Counted from the stretch's first letter, positions 8,160 through 17,029 are shown. The stretch is 64,000 nucleotides of DNA from Granulicella sp. dw_53 (GCF_018449545.1 NZ_JAAVUR010000006.1:124001-188000), one strand, 5' to 3'. Translations and numbers: made by a program. Notes: a model not told the origin generated them from the letters alone.

Positions 8160-9145
8160 CCCAGCACCTTCGCCGCATCCTTCGCAAAGTAAGTCACGAT
8201 AAAGTCCGCTCCCGCCCGCCGAATCGACAGCAGCGACTCCATCATCGCCCGCTCCGGCTCCAGCCATCCCCGTTCGAACGCCGCATGCAGCATCGCGTAC
8301 TCACCCGACACCTGGTACGCGCCCATCGGCAGGTCGAACCGCTCCCGCGCCGCGCGAATCACATCCAGATAGGGCATCGCCGGCTTCATCATCAGCATGT
8401 CCGCGCCCTCCGCGACATCCTGTTCGATCTCGCGCATCGCCTCGCGCATGTTCGCGCCATCCATCTGGTATCCGCGCCGGTCGCCGAACTGCGGAGCCGA
8501 GTCCGCCGCCTCACGAAACGGTCCATAGAACGCCGAGCTGAACTTCGACGCATAGCTCAGAATCGGCGTCTGATGAAATCCGCCCGCGTCCAGCGCCTCG
8601 CGAATCGCCGCCACCCGCCCATCCATCATGTCCGAAGGAGCGACGATATCCGCTCCCGCTGCGGCCTGCGACGCCGCCGTCTTCGCCAGCAGCGCCACGC
8701 TGGAGTCGTTCTCCACCTCAAAGTGATCGCCATCCCGCGTAACAATTCCGCAGTGCCCATGTGAGGTGTACTCGCACACACAAACGTCGGTGATCTGCAG
8801 CAGCGAGTCCAGCTTGCGGTTGCGCTTCATCGCCCGCACCGCCGTCTGCACGATGCCGTCGTCAGCCCACGCCCCGGAGGCCTGCTCATCCTTCTCCGCC
8901 GGCAGGCCGAACAGCAACAGCCCGCCGATCCCCAGCGCGGCGCACTCCTCGGCCTCCTTCAAGGCCTCATCCACCGACAGGTTGAAGACGCCCGGCATCG
9001 AGGTGATCTCCTTGCGAACACCCTCACCGGGGCACAGAAACAGCGGATAGACCAACGCACTCGGATGAAGGTGCGTCTCGCGAACCAGCGACCGCATCGC
9101 CTCGGTCCGGCGCAGACGGCGCAGACGTGTAGCAGGAAAGTTCAT
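8156..9145 (-). CDS. hemB: Delta-aminolevulinic acid dehydratase (porphobilinogen synthase)
   Basis: Condenses two 5-aminolevulinates into porphobilinogen in tetrapyrrole (heme) synthesis. 329 residues. The metal-binding cysteines are present in the zinc-type pattern [14 protein letters not shown]. The two active-site lysines are in [15 protein letters not shown] and [13 protein letters not shown]-terminal [18 protein letters not shown] and [10 protein letters not shown] are characteristic. No other heme gene is adjacent. The stop codon lies inside the hairpin at 8127-8159. Confidence 0.96.
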   Translation of the reverse strand: MNFPATRLRRLRRTEAMRSLVRETHLHPSALVYPLFLCPGEGVRKEITSMPGVFNLSVDEALKEAEECAALGIGGLLLFGLPAEKDEQASGAWADDGIVQTAVRAMKRNRKLDSLLQITDVCVCEYTSHGHCGIVTRDGDHFEVENDSSVALLAKTAASQAAAGADIVAPSDMMDGRVAAIREALDAGGFHQTPILSYASKFSSAFYGPFREAADSAPQFGDRRGYQMDGANMREAMREIEQDVAEGADMLMMKPAMPYLDVIRAARERFDLPMGAYQVSGEYAMLHAAFERGWLEPERAMMESLLSIRRAGADFIVTYFAKDAAKVLG

Positions 9146-9218
9146 ACCAATAGTCTACGAGGTCGCGCCGTTTACAGGCCACAGCCACGCACTCTGCGCG
9201 ATAATCAGCGCAGCCGCG

Positions 9219-9800
9219 TTAGCTGCGATCCGCAATCGCGTCGAACTCCGCGCCCGACTGCGCCGGAGCCAGCACCCACAGCGTATAGATCCCCAGTGCG
9301 GTTCCCAACACCGGCTTGAACAGCGCCAGAACCGCCGCAACGATCGCCAGCGTCCTACCCCAGGGCCTTCGCGTCAGTAGCCCATAGCCCACCAGCAGCG
9401 CCAGCCCAGTCACAATCACCGTATAGATCGCTACGAAGGGCACCAGCGCAGCCAACCACACCGGCCCATGCTCCCAGTGGCCTCCATAGGGCCATCCGCC
9501 GTTGATGAAGCCGCCAAACCCTCGCATCGACGCCATCTGCAGGAAGAACATTCCCGCTAGCCCGCCGATCGCCCGATACGCTCCATACACGCACCACAGA
9601 ATCCCCAGCGCCTGCAGATTCCGTTGCACACGAGGCGTCACTAGGGCCTGCATCGGATACATCGGAGGTCCATACCCCGCCGCCTGCTGCTGTCCCGGCA
9701 TCTGTGCACCAGCCATCTGCGGCCCAGCAACCTGCGCACCGCACTTCGGACAAAACCGTCCCTCTCCCGCTATCGCCGTTCCACACGCCGGACAGACCAT
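9219..9800 (-). CDS. Zinc-ribbon membrane protein of unknown function
   Basis: 193 residues. The N-terminus is a zinc ribbon (MVCPACGTAIAGEGRFCPKCG, four cysteines) followed by a Gly/Gln/Pro-rich linker and then about four hydrophobic helices, two of them around a Gly/Trp/His-rich loop (FGGFINGGWPYGGHWEHG). The start at 9800 is fixed by GGAGG six bases upstream. Proteins with an N-terminal zinc ribbon and a small helical membrane domain are common in Acidobacteriota, without assigned function. The mutS2 gene is divergent. Confidence 0.75.
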   Translation of the reverse strand: MVCPACGTAIAGEGRFCPKCGAQVAGPQMAGAQMPGQQQAAGYGPPMYPMQALVTPRVQRNLQALGILWCVYGAYRAIGGLAGMFFLQMASMRGFGGFINGGWPYGGHWEHGPVWLAALVPFVAIYTVIVTGLALLVGYGLLTRRPWGRTLAIVAAVLALFKPVLGTALGIYTLWVLAPAQSGAEFDAIADRS

Positions 9801-9941
9801 CGCATACCTCCAGGGTCGAAACCCGCGTTCTCCTCCAGGCCCATGTACCACCGTTGTTACGCAACCCAGCCAGTCCCGGTTCCCTTCCTCGTCTCTGCGT
9901 ACAGCTATGACGCCACGCGGGCACGATGCCAGGCGGTTACG

Positions 9942-12542
9942 ATGATAGACGTGAACCCGCTGGATCTGCTCCCCCAAATTCCGTCTCCCCTCCACGAATC
10001 GAGCGCCGTTTCCCTCGAGTGGCCGCGCCTCCGCGACCACATCGCTGGACGCACCTTCTCGCCCCTCGGCCGCGCCTGGATCCTGGCCCTCGAGCCCTGC
10101 GCCGACCTCCCCTGGATCGACCAGCAGCAGCAGCGCACCGCCGAGCTGCGCCGCATGCTCGTCGCCGGAGGCAGCTTCGACTTCCGTGGCCTCTTCGACC
10201 CCACCACGCTGCTCGAGATGGCCAGCATCGACGGCGCGGCCCTAGAGTCCATCCAGATCCGCGACCTCCTCGAAGTCGTCGAGCGCGTCGCCGCCTGGCG
10301 CAACCTCGTCGACCCCGCCCCCAACGCCACCCGCTACGACTGGCCCGCCATCGCCGCGCTCTCAGCACCATTGCTGGATCACGACTTAGCTCCGCTCCTG
10401 CGCCTTCTGCGCGGCAAGATCGAGCCCGACGGCAGCCTCAACGACGACGCCTCCCCCGAGCTCCGCCGCATCCGTCGCGCGATGGAGCGCCAACACCGCG
10501 CCATCGAAGACAGCCTCCGCCGCTCCCTCCGCGCCCTCTCCGACGGCGGCAGCACACAGGACGAGCTCATCACCGTCCGCGGCGACCGCTTCGTCATCCC
10601 CGTCAAAGCCGAGTTCAAACGCAAAGTCCCCGGCGTCATCCACGGCTCCTCCTCCTCCGGCCAGACCGTCTTCGTCGAACCCCTCGAGACCATCGAGCAG
10701 AACAACGAGCTCGTCCGCCTCCTCGACGAGGAGCAATCCGAGATCCACCGCATCCTCGTCGCCATGACTCGCGCCCTCGGCCAGAACGCCACAGCGATCC
10801 ACCTCGGCACCTGCATCCTCGCCGAGATCGAATCCCACGCCGCCCGCGCCCGCTTCGCCGAGACCCTCAACTGCACCCGCCCCATCTTCACTGGCACCAA
10901 TGCGGGTGCCCCATCCTTTGCAGCTTCATCGCAAAGGGTGGGGTATTCGCTCGAAGAGCGAACCGTCTCTTCCGAACCCTCCCAAGCCTCAGACTCCCAA
11001 CAGGCCACCCTCTCCCTCACCGCCGCCCGCCACCCCCTGCTTGAACTCCGCATGCAAGCCGCCGCCCGCGAAGCCGACACCGCCCCTACCACACCCGTCC
11101 CCCTCACCATCATCCTGCCCCCCACAGCAAAGCAGCTCATCATCAGCGGCCCCAACACCGGCGGCAAGACCGTCTCCCTCAAGACCCTCGGCCTGCTCTC
11201 CCTCATGGCCCAGGCAGGAATCCCCGTCCCAGCCGAAGAGGCGAAACTCCCCCTCTTCACCAGCGTCTACGCCGACATCGGCGACGCCCAGTCCATCGAG
11301 CGCAACCTCTCCAGCTTCTCCGCCCACGTCGTCAACCTCGACCGCATCTCCCGCGAGGCCACCGCCGACTCCCTCGTCCTGCTCGACGAGCTCGGCTCCG
11401 CCACCGACCCCGAAGAGGGCGCAGCCCTGGCCGTCGCCATCGCCTCACACTTCCTCGCGCTCAACGCCTGGTGTTGCATCACCACCCACCTCACCTCGCT
11501 CAAGGTCTACGCCGCCAACCATCCCGGCGTCCTCAACGCCGCCGTAGGCTTCGACCAGCAGACGCTGACCCCCACCTACCAGCTCCGCCTCGGAGTCCCC
11601 GGAGCCTCCGCCGGACTCAACATCGCCGCCCGCCTCGGCCTCCGTGCGGACATCATCGCCGCCGCCCGCGCCCAGATGACCACCCAGACCGCCGACATCG
11701 GAGCCTTCCTCGACTCTCTCCACGACCAGCTCACCGCAGCAGCAGCCGAGCGCGAGAGCCTCCGCCTCCGCGAGCAGGAGCTCTCTCGCGAAAAGGCCCG
11801 CGTCGAGGTCGAAGGCCGCGTCGAACAAAAGGCCCGCACCCGCGAGCTCGAAGCCAAGCTCAACTCCCTCATGGAGGACTTCGCCTACCAGCTCCGCGAG
11901 ACCGTCAAAGCCATCGACGACAAAACCATCGCCCAGAAGATCTCCCGCGACTCCGACCTCCGCATGTCCCGCCTCCGCCGCGAGTTCTCCGAGCAGTTCA
12001 ACTCCACCGTCGTCGCCCACACCACCCGCGCCGACAAGAACGACCCCCGCGCCCAGCCCCACATCCCCAAGGGCATCAAGGTCGGCGACCTCGTCAAGCT
12101 CAAATCCCTGGGCCGCCAGGCCCGCGTAGACCGCGTCATCGACCCCAAGAACTTCGAGGTCTCCATGGGACCCATGAAGATGCGCGCCGCCATCGACGAC
12201 ATCGCCGAAGTAGAGACCGTCAAGGTCGCCACCCCTCTCGAAGCCGCCCGCCGCAGAGGCAACGTCACCGTCTCCACCTCGCAGAACTCCGACTACCTCT
12301 CCTCCGAGATCAACGTCATCGGCCGCACCGCCGACGAGGCTCAGTCCGAGGTCGAGCGCTACCTCGACCAGGCCTTCCTCGCCGGCTTGCCCCGCGTCCG
12401 CATCGTCCACGGCACCGGCATGGGCGTCCTCCGCCGCACCCTCCGCGAATACCTCCGCAGCCACCCTCACGTCTCCGAGGTCACCGAAGCCGCCCAGAAC
12501 GAAGGCGGCCAAGGCGCAACCCTAGTCGAACTAAGACAATGA
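9942..12542 (+). CDS. mutS2: Endonuclease MutS2, with a repeat-derived in-frame insert
   Basis: MutS-family ATPase with a C-terminal Smr nuclease, linked in other bacteria to recombination control and collided-ribosome rescue. About 866 residues. Helical core with GSSSSGQTVFVEP; ATPase ISGPNTGGKTVSLKTLGL (Walker A), LLDELGSATDPEEGAA (Walker B/signature) and TTHLTSLKVYA; coiled coil ~600-680; KOW-like VGDLVKLKSLGRQARV; Smr domain with RIVHGTGMGVLRRTLREYL. The usual Smr LDLRG entry reads INVIG here. Residues ~320-341 (TNAGAPSFAASSQRVGYSLE) are the translation of a dispersed palindrome that also occurs outside genes; they fall in the linker before TAARHPLLE. The ATG at 9942 is chosen on family alignment; its ribosome-binding site is weak. 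Confidence 0.92.
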   Translation: MIDVNPLDLLPQIPSPLHESSAVSLEWPRLRDHIAGRTFSPLGRAWILALEPCADLPWIDQQQQRTAELRRMLVAGGSFDFRGLFDPTTLLEMASIDGAALESIQIRDLLEVVERVAAWRNLVDPAPNATRYDWPAIAALSAPLLDHDLAPLLRLLRGKIEPDGSLNDDASPELRRIRRAMERQHRAIEDSLRRSLRALSDGGSTQDELITVRGDRFVIPVKAEFKRKVPGVIHGSSSSGQTVFVEPLETIEQNNELVRLLDEEQSEIHRILVAMTRALGQNATAIHLGTCILAEIESHAARARFAETLNCTRPIFTGTNAGAPSFAASSQRVGYSLEERTVSSEPSQASDSQQATLSLTAARHPLLELRMQAAAREADTAPTTPVPLTIILPPTAKQLIISGPNTGGKTVSLKTLGLLSLMAQAGIPVPAEEAKLPLFTSVYADIGDAQSIERNLSSFSAHVVNLDRISREATADSLVLLDELGSATDPEEGAALAVAIASHFLALNAWCCITTHLTSLKVYAANHPGVLNAAVGFDQQTLTPTYQLRLGVPGASAGLNIAARLGLRADIIAAARAQMTTQTADIGAFLDSLHDQLTAAAAERESLRLREQELSREKARVEVEGRVEQKARTRELEAKLNSLMEDFAYQLRETVKAIDDKTIAQKISRDSDLRMSRLRREFSEQFNSTVVAHTTRADKNDPRAQPHIPKGIKVGDLVKLKSLGRQARVDRVIDPKNFEVSMGPMKMRAAIDDIAEVETVKVATPLEAARRRGNVTVSTSQNSDYLSSEINVIGRTADEAQSEVERYLDQAFLAGLPRVRIVHGTGMGVLRRTLREYLRSHPHVSEVTEAAQNEGGQGATLVELRQ
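10901..10963 (+). repeat. Dispersed tandem-hairpin repeat, copy A (inside mutS2)
   Basis: Starts GCGGGTGCCCCATCC. A first hairpin pairs CCCCATCCTTTG with CAAAGGGTGGGG (one mismatch) around a loop containing CAGCTTCATC. A second hairpin, TTCGCTC-GAA-GAGCGAA, follows directly. The copy is 63 bp (21 codons), keeps the mutS2 frame and adds no stop. Confidence 0.8.
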
Positions 12543-12549
12543 CCCAAGA

Positions 12550-12626
12550 AGCAGCACAACGCGGGTGCCCCACCCTTTTTGCAGTTTCATCGCAAATAGG
12601 GTGGGGTATCGTGCAAAGCACGACCG
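12550..12626 (+). repeat. Dispersed tandem-hairpin repeat, copy B (just after mutS2)
   Basis: Begins AGCAGCACAACGCGGGTG seven bases past the mutS2 stop. The first hairpin pairs CCCCACCCTTTTTGC with GCAAATAGGGTGGGG around a loop containing AGTTTCATC, close to the loop of copy A. The second hairpin is TCGTGC-AAA-GCACGA: different bases from copy A but the same fold and position. It may serve as the mutS2 terminator. Confidence 0.78.
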
Positions 12627-12681
12627 CCTTCCTCGCTCCGCCAACACCGTAAAGGCTCGTCCTCCTCACCCAACCCAAACC

Positions 12682-12738
12682 GCCCGGGTGCCCCATCCTT
12701 CGCGCCTCTGTCTCTAGCGAAGGGTGGGAGAGTAATCC
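12682..12738 (+). repeat. Dispersed tandem-hairpin repeat, copy C
   Basis: GCCCGGGTGCCCCATCC start, then CCATCCTTCGC paired with GCGAAGGGTGG. The loop (GCCTCTGTCTCTA) differs from copies A and B, and the second hairpin is degenerate. It lies 60 bp from copy B, between the 3' ends of mutS2 and the HAAS-type membrane protein gene. Apart from copies B and C this 211-bp gap shows no gene. Confidence 0.72.
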
Positions 12739-12753
12739 CTCAGCACCCCAAAT

Positions 12754-13749
12754 CTACTGCAGAGCAAGCGCCCCATACCGCCCCGCACCCTTCCAAAGCC
12801 TCGCCACATCCCACAACAACTTCCCCACACTGATCGCCAAAGCAACCTTAAATCCAAGATTGACCGCAGAGTTGATCGAAGCAAGCCTCCCCGCAAAGCT
12901 AACATCGCCCGAAGGCACAAAGTACGTCCGCGCCTGCACCATCACCGCCAGCGCCCCAACCCCAACCGCCTCGATCACCAGCGCCAACCCCCGCTGCCAT
13001 CGACGATTCCAATGCAGCAGCGCGGCAACCTTCAACACCAACTGCAGCAAAGTCAACACCACAATCTGCAGATAAAAAATCCGCCACTCCGGCGACAACC
13101 CCGCCGGCATCGACCGCAGATACTGCAGCCCCGGCCCCAGCAACAGATAAGGCTTGAACGGCACCGCCAGCAGCCAGAACCACAGCAGCCCGGTCACGAT
13201 CACATCTGCCATCCGCGTCGCGAACGTAGGCGACTTCCCCTCATCGCTCACCGGCGGCAGCTTCATCGGATCCCAATTCCTCCCCCAGCTCGACCGCATA
13301 GGATACGCCGCCAGCGCAAACTCCAAACCCACAAACACCAGCGTCACCACCGTCCAGAACATCAGCGCCACACTCGGAAAGCGCAGCAGCGCCTCGCCCA
13401 TCCGTTCCACCGCCGACTCCGCCATCACCGCCCCCATCGCCTGTACGATGGCATAGACCAGCACCACCAGCGGAAACCCACGCCGCAGCGTGAACCAGTA
13501 AAACGGAAACAGCGCCGGCCCGATCAGCGACCGCTGCGGCAGATACCGAATCGCCACCAGAATCGGCGTTCCATGCCGCTTCAGCAGGGCAGCGACCTCC
13601 GCATCCGTCAACGCACGCCCGCGCTCCTCCGCCTGATCGTCCACCTGCGCCAGCAGATTCGCCCGCAGCTCCGCCAGCGTATCCTCCCGGCGCTTCGCCG
13701 GCAGATATCGCCCTACCGCCTGCAGATACCGTTCCAGTAGATCGTTCAT
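12754..13749 (-). CDS. HAAS-domain membrane protein, partner of PadR
   Basis: 331 residues. The N-terminus (MNDLLERYLQAVGRYLPAKRREDTLAEL...TDAEVAALLKRHGTPILVAIRY) is the short helical HAAS-type signalling domain (DUF1700-like) found next to PadR regulators. It is followed by about six hydrophobic segments. The ATG at 13749 has AAGGAGG seven bases upstream, and that sequence is the very end of the PadR gene (stop at 13752), so the two are translationally coupled. HAAS proteins in such pairs are thought to control membrane activities linked to PadR signals; the exact role here is unknown. Confidence 0.8.
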   Translation of the reverse strand: MNDLLERYLQAVGRYLPAKRREDTLAELRANLLAQVDDQAEERGRALTDAEVAALLKRHGTPILVAIRYLPQRSLIGPALFPFYWFTLRRGFPLVVLVYAIVQAMGAVMAESAVERMGEALLRFPSVALMFWTVVTLVFVGLEFALAAYPMRSSWGRNWDPMKLPPVSDEGKSPTFATRMADVIVTGLLWFWLLAVPFKPYLLLGPGLQYLRSMPAGLSPEWRIFYLQIVVLTLLQLVLKVAALLHWNRRWQRGLALVIEAVGVGALAVMVQARTYFVPSGDVSFAGRLASINSAVNLGFKVALAISVGKLLWDVARLWKGAGRYGALALQ

Positions 13750-13751
13750 CG

Positions 13752-14096
13752 TTATTCCTCCTTGAGGATCGTCCGCAGCGAGGCATCGATGCCCTGCCAC
13801 TCTGCCACCAACAACTTCAAAACCTCTCGTCCCTCATCCGACAGCCGGTAGAAGCGCTTGTTCCGCCGCTCCTCCTCGCGCCACTCGCTCGTCAGCAGAC
13901 CCTGCGTCTCCAGCCTCCGCAGCAGCGGATACAGCGTGCTCTCCTCGATCGCCAGGCCCTGATCCGCCAGCGCCTTGCGCAGCGTGTAGCCATAGTGCTC
14001 GCTCCGCAACTGCCCCAGCACCGCCAGAATCAGCGAACCGCGCCGTAGCTCCTGTCGTAAAGAATCGAAGACCTCGAGTGTGGGGAACGTCTTCAT
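13752..14096 (-). CDS. PadR-family transcriptional regulator
   Basis: 114-residue winged-helix repressor: LRRGSLILAVLGQLRSEHYGYTLRKALADQGL, then ESTLYPLLRRLETQGLLTSEW (recognition helix region), and a C-terminal dimerisation helix. It is the first gene of a two-gene operon with the HAAS membrane protein. Directly upstream of the ATG (14097-14114) the minus strand reads TGTGTATAGCACAGT; TATAGC five bases before the ATG could be a -10 element of a leaderless transcript. The same bases contain an imperfect TGTG...CACA dyad that could be an autoregulatory site (inference). Confidence 0.9.
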   Translation of the reverse strand: MKTFPTLEVFDSLRQELRRGSLILAVLGQLRSEHYGYTLRKALADQGLAIEESTLYPLLRRLETQGLLTSEWREEERRNKRFYRLSDEGREVLKLLVAEWQGIDASLRTILKEE

Positions 14097-14244
14097 ACTG
14101 TGCTATACACACTGTACGTCGCACAATATAGGCCCGTCAATTAAATTTAGTGCCTAAAAAAAACCGAAGCGGATGCAATCAATCGGCCCGAGATGTGTTT
14201 CTCCTGCAGGCAAAACAGAGGAACGACGGCCAAAGGAGGACCAA

Positions 14245-15045
14245 ATGAGTGCAACGTCAATGAATGCAACATCCATACCTACGATGAACCTGCGCTTCGC
14301 AGGCAAAACGGCTTTGATCACAGGAGGCTCCCACGGCATCGGCCTTGCTACCGCGAAACAACTAGCCGCCGATGGCGCCCAGATCGCAATCACAGGAACT
14401 GACCCCGAAGAGCTCGCCGCCGCGCTCCGTGAGCTTCCGCAAGGTACGCTCGCGATCAACGCCGTCGCCGGCATCCCTCGCGACACCGCCGCAACCATGG
14501 CTCACGTCCGCGAGGCATACGGCCAGCTCGACATCCTCTTCATCAACGAGACAGTCGCCATCCCCGCAGCGTCCGAGGCGAAGAACAACACCTACCTCGA
14601 GCAGATCTTCGATGTGAACTTCAAGGGGACCTTCTTCACCATCCAGCAGGCCCTCCCTCTCATGGATCGCGGAGCCAGCGTCATCATCAACACCTCCTGG
14701 CTCAACGCCTCCAACTGGCAGGACGAGGTCCACATGCCAGCCCGCTGGATCCTCACCGCGGCCAAAGCCGCCGTACGCTCCTACGCCAACGCCGAGCTCA
14801 CGCCGCGCGGCATCCGGCTCAACGCAGTCAACTCCGACCCCGCCTCCACCTCGGACGCCCAAGACACAGCCCCAACCGGAGAGCTGTGGCACGAGATGGC
14901 CGATCGCCTTCAGGATCAGATGCCCCTCGCCACTCACGCCACTTGGGACCAGATCGTCGACGCCGTCGTCTTCCTCGCCAGCGACGAATCCAGCTACATG
15001 CTGGGCTCAGAGCTGACAATCGACGGCGCCATGTCCCACATCTAA
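14245..15045 (+). CDS. SDR-like protein lacking catalytic Tyr and NNAG motif
   Basis: 266 residues with an intact cofactor loop TGGSHGIG (~33-40) and SDR-like spacing throughout. The two hallmark sites are altered. The NNAG strand end reads LFINETVAI, and the YxxxK site reads WILTAAKAAV, so the Lys remains but the position four residues before it is Leu. The PG motif after the sixth strand is also changed (LNAVNSDPAST). I infer a dinucleotide-binding protein that may have lost classical oxidoreductase activity or uses a different mechanism. The start at 14245 has AAAGGAGG five bases upstream. Divergent from padR, with a hairpin terminator after it. Confidence 0.78.
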   Translation: MSATSMNATSIPTMNLRFAGKTALITGGSHGIGLATAKQLAADGAQIAITGTDPEELAAALRELPQGTLAINAVAGIPRDTAATMAHVREAYGQLDILFINETVAIPAASEAKNNTYLEQIFDVNFKGTFFTIQQALPLMDRGASVIINTSWLNASNWQDEVHMPARWILTAAKAAVRSYANAELTPRGIRLNAVNSDPASTSDAQDTAPTGELWHEMADRLQDQMPLATHATWDQIVDAVVFLASDESSYMLGSELTIDGAMSHI

Positions 15046-15075
15046 CACCAATCCAACGGAGGCAAACGCACACGA

Positions 15076-15106
15076 AAGGGCGCTCAAATCTACTTTGAGC
15101 GCCCTT
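15076..15106 (+). terminator. Hairpin terminator between two convergent SDR genes
   Basis: Perfect 13-bp inverted repeat (AAGGGCGCTCAAA and complement) with a five-base TCTAC loop. It starts 31 bases after the upstream SDR stop and 55 bases before the end of the convergent SDR. It can act on both strands. Confidence 0.78.
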
Positions 15107-15160
15107 CCTACACATAGCCGTATCGACCTCGCTCGTCGAAGCGGGCCGGAGCCAATCTCC

Positions 15161-15940
15161 CTACAACTTCATACCGCCAGAGACCTCAATCCGCTGCGCG
15201 TTGACCCAGCGGTTCTCATCCGAGAGCAGAGATGCGATCATCCCGCCGAGGTCATCTGGCACTCCGGCGCGGCCCAGTGCCGTCATGCCCGCGATACTCT
15301 TGTTCATCTCCGGATTGTCGCGAACGATCCCGCCGCTGAAGTCGGTTGCCGTCGGCCCTGGAGCAACCGTATTCACCGAAATACCACGGCCACCCAGCTC
15401 CGCCGCCAGATAACGGCTCAACACCTCCACCGCGCCCTTCATGGAAGAGTAGGCGGAGATCCCTGGAACCGTGAAGCGCGTCAGCCCGCTCGAGATGTTC
15501 ACGATCCGGCCACAGTCATGGATCAACGGCAGAAGTCTTTGGGTCAGAAAATAAACCCCTTTGAAGTTGATGTTGTACGCCCGGTCCAACTCCTCTTCCG
15601 TCGTCTGGTCGAAGGCCTTGTGCAGCGAGATTCCCGCATTATTGACCAGGTAGTCGAAGCGCTCCGCGCCAAATTCAGCGAGGGCGGCCCGAACCCGCCC
15701 CACGAACGCATCGAACGAGTGCATATCGTTGAGGTCGAGCTGCAGCGCGACAGCCCTTCCTCCCATCTCGCGCACCGCCTCCAGAACCTTATCCGCCTCT
15801 GCCCGATTGGAGTTATAGGTGAAGATCGACGAAACGCCCCGCCGTGCGAGGCTAAGCACGGTGTTGCGGCCCAACCCGCGGCTTCCTCCCGTAACGATTG
15901 CTATTTTCTTCCCTAAAATCAAGGTATCTTCGGTTGTCAT
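15161..15940 (-). CDS. Short-chain dehydrogenase/reductase (classical)
   Basis: 259 residues with all SDR hallmarks: TGGSRGLG, NNAGISL, catalytic Ser in NISSGLT, YSSMK, and NTVAPGPTATDFSGG. TYNSNRAEADK after the second strand suggests NADP(H) (inference). The ATG at 15940 has AGGAGC five bases upstream. It is divergent from an AraC regulator with 141 bp between the starts, the usual layout for a target of that regulator. Substrate unknown. Confidence 0.92.
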   Translation of the reverse strand: MTTEDTLILGKKIAIVTGGSRGLGRNTVLSLARRGVSSIFTYNSNRAEADKVLEAVREMGGRAVALQLDLNDMHSFDAFVGRVRAALAEFGAERFDYLVNNAGISLHKAFDQTTEEELDRAYNINFKGVYFLTQRLLPLIHDCGRIVNISSGLTRFTVPGISAYSSMKGAVEVLSRYLAAELGGRGISVNTVAPGPTATDFSGGIVRDNPEMNKSIAGMTALGRAGVPDDLGGMIASLLSDENRWVNAQRIEVSGGMKL

Positions 15941-16081
15941 GTTTTGCTCCTGATGTCTTTCCTTGACTGAAGATACGGTCGTTTCGATGAAATATGAATA
16001 CTCAAACTATTCCAATTCTTGCCTAATCCTGCTTTCTCTTTCATGCAAACCAGCGACCAATAGAAGTAAAATAGAAGAGCT

Positions 16082-16969
16082 ATGGACGCACTCTTGGAAG
16101 CGGTAAAGCGATACACCGAAACGCAGGCTGGCGAAAGCCCCTACGCTACAGCAATCGAAGGAGTCACCATCCTTCGCTCCGATCACGAGAAGCGCCCCGC
16201 ATACCTCATCTTCAAACCCGCGCTCTGCGTCGTAGTTCAAGGCGCGAAGTGGGCCATCTTCGGCGATCGACGCTTCGACTACAGAGCCGGACAGGCCCTA
16301 CTGGTCAGCCTGGAGATGCCCGCCTTCGGACGAGTCGCCGAGGCGAGTCCGCAAGAGCCCTACCTCGGCCTCATCATCGAGTTCGACATCCCCATCCTGC
16401 GTGAGGTCATGGACGAGCTGGAGACCTTGCCTCAGCCGCCCGACCACGTAGGACGCGGCGTCTGCGTCACAGACTTCAACGGCCCTCTCGCCGACTGTGC
16501 CTTGAGGATGGTGCGACTTCTCGAAACCCCAAAAGCCATCCGCCTGCTCTACCCCGCCATCATGCGCGAGATCTGCTACTGGCTCCTCACCGGGCCGCAC
16601 GGCGGCGAAGTCATGAAGTTGACCTTGGCCAGCGGCCACACCAAGCGCGTGATCAGCGCCATCCATGCCCTGCGCGATCGCTTCGCCGAGGCCGTGCGAA
16701 TCGAGGAACTGGCGCGCATAGCCCAGATGAGCCCATCGGCCTTTCATCGTCAGTTCAAGGCCATCACCTCCATGACGCCGCTGCAGTATCAGAAGCAGCT
16801 CCGTCTGCTTGAGGCCAAGCGCTTGATGGTCTCGAACGCCGTCAACGTCGAGACCGCCGCGTTCCAGGTCGGCTACGAGAGCCCATCGCAGTTCAGCCGC
16901 GAGTACTCCCGCATGTTCGGAGTCTCGCCTCGACGTGACGCCGCCTCGCTAAAACTCACCGCCGCATAA
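16082..16969 (+). CDS. AraC-family transcriptional regulator
   Basis: 295 residues. The N-terminal AraC-type cupin (residues ~20-180: PAYLIFKPALCVVVQGAKWAIFGDRRFDYRAGQALLVSLEMP) matches the AraC_N family often adjacent to dehydrogenases. The C-terminal double HTH (~195-290) has VRIEELARIAQMSPSAFHRQFKAITSMTPLQYQKQLRL and VETAAFQVGYESPSQFSREYSRMFG. A TAAAAT -10-like element lies about 15 bases before the ATG. It probably regulates the divergent SDR at 15161-15940 (inference from layout). Confidence 0.9.
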   Translation: MDALLEAVKRYTETQAGESPYATAIEGVTILRSDHEKRPAYLIFKPALCVVVQGAKWAIFGDRRFDYRAGQALLVSLEMPAFGRVAEASPQEPYLGLIIEFDIPILREVMDELETLPQPPDHVGRGVCVTDFNGPLADCALRMVRLLETPKAIRLLYPAIMREICYWLLTGPHGGEVMKLTLASGHTKRVISAIHALRDRFAEAVRIEELARIAQMSPSAFHRQFKAITSMTPLQYQKQLRLLEAKRLMVSNAVNVETAAFQVGYESPSQFSREYSRMFGVSPRRDAASLKLTAA

Positions 16970-16970
16970 A

Positions 16971-16980
16971 GGCATATGCC
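16971..16980. promoter_or_regulatory. GGCATATGCC palindrome upstream of marR
   Basis: Perfect 10-bp palindrome 50 bases before the MarR start. The identical ten bases occur at 17576-17585 upstream of the next transcription unit. Two copies within 600 bp around one regulator suggest an operator, though a ten-base palindrome alone is weak evidence. Confidence 0.45.
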
Positions 16981-16996
16981 CCCATTCGCAACGGGA

Positions 16997-17007
16997 TAAC
17001 TCAGTTA
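16997..17007. promoter_or_regulatory. TAACTCAGTTA palindrome, likely MarR autoregulatory operator
   Basis: Perfect 11-bp dyad (TAACT-C-AGTTA), 22 bases before the MarR ATG, inside a longer imperfect dyad GGGATAACT...AGTTACCC. Dyads of the TAACT/AGTTA type are typical MarR-family binding sites, and the position fits repression of its own promoter. Confidence 0.55.
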
Positions 17008-17029
17008 CCCTGTACGAAGGGGAGTATTC

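Noticed and set aside
11471..12652. 393-codon frame overlapping mutS2 in another frame
   Set aside because: Extreme Arg/Pro/His content from the third-position GC bias of mutS2; no independent support.
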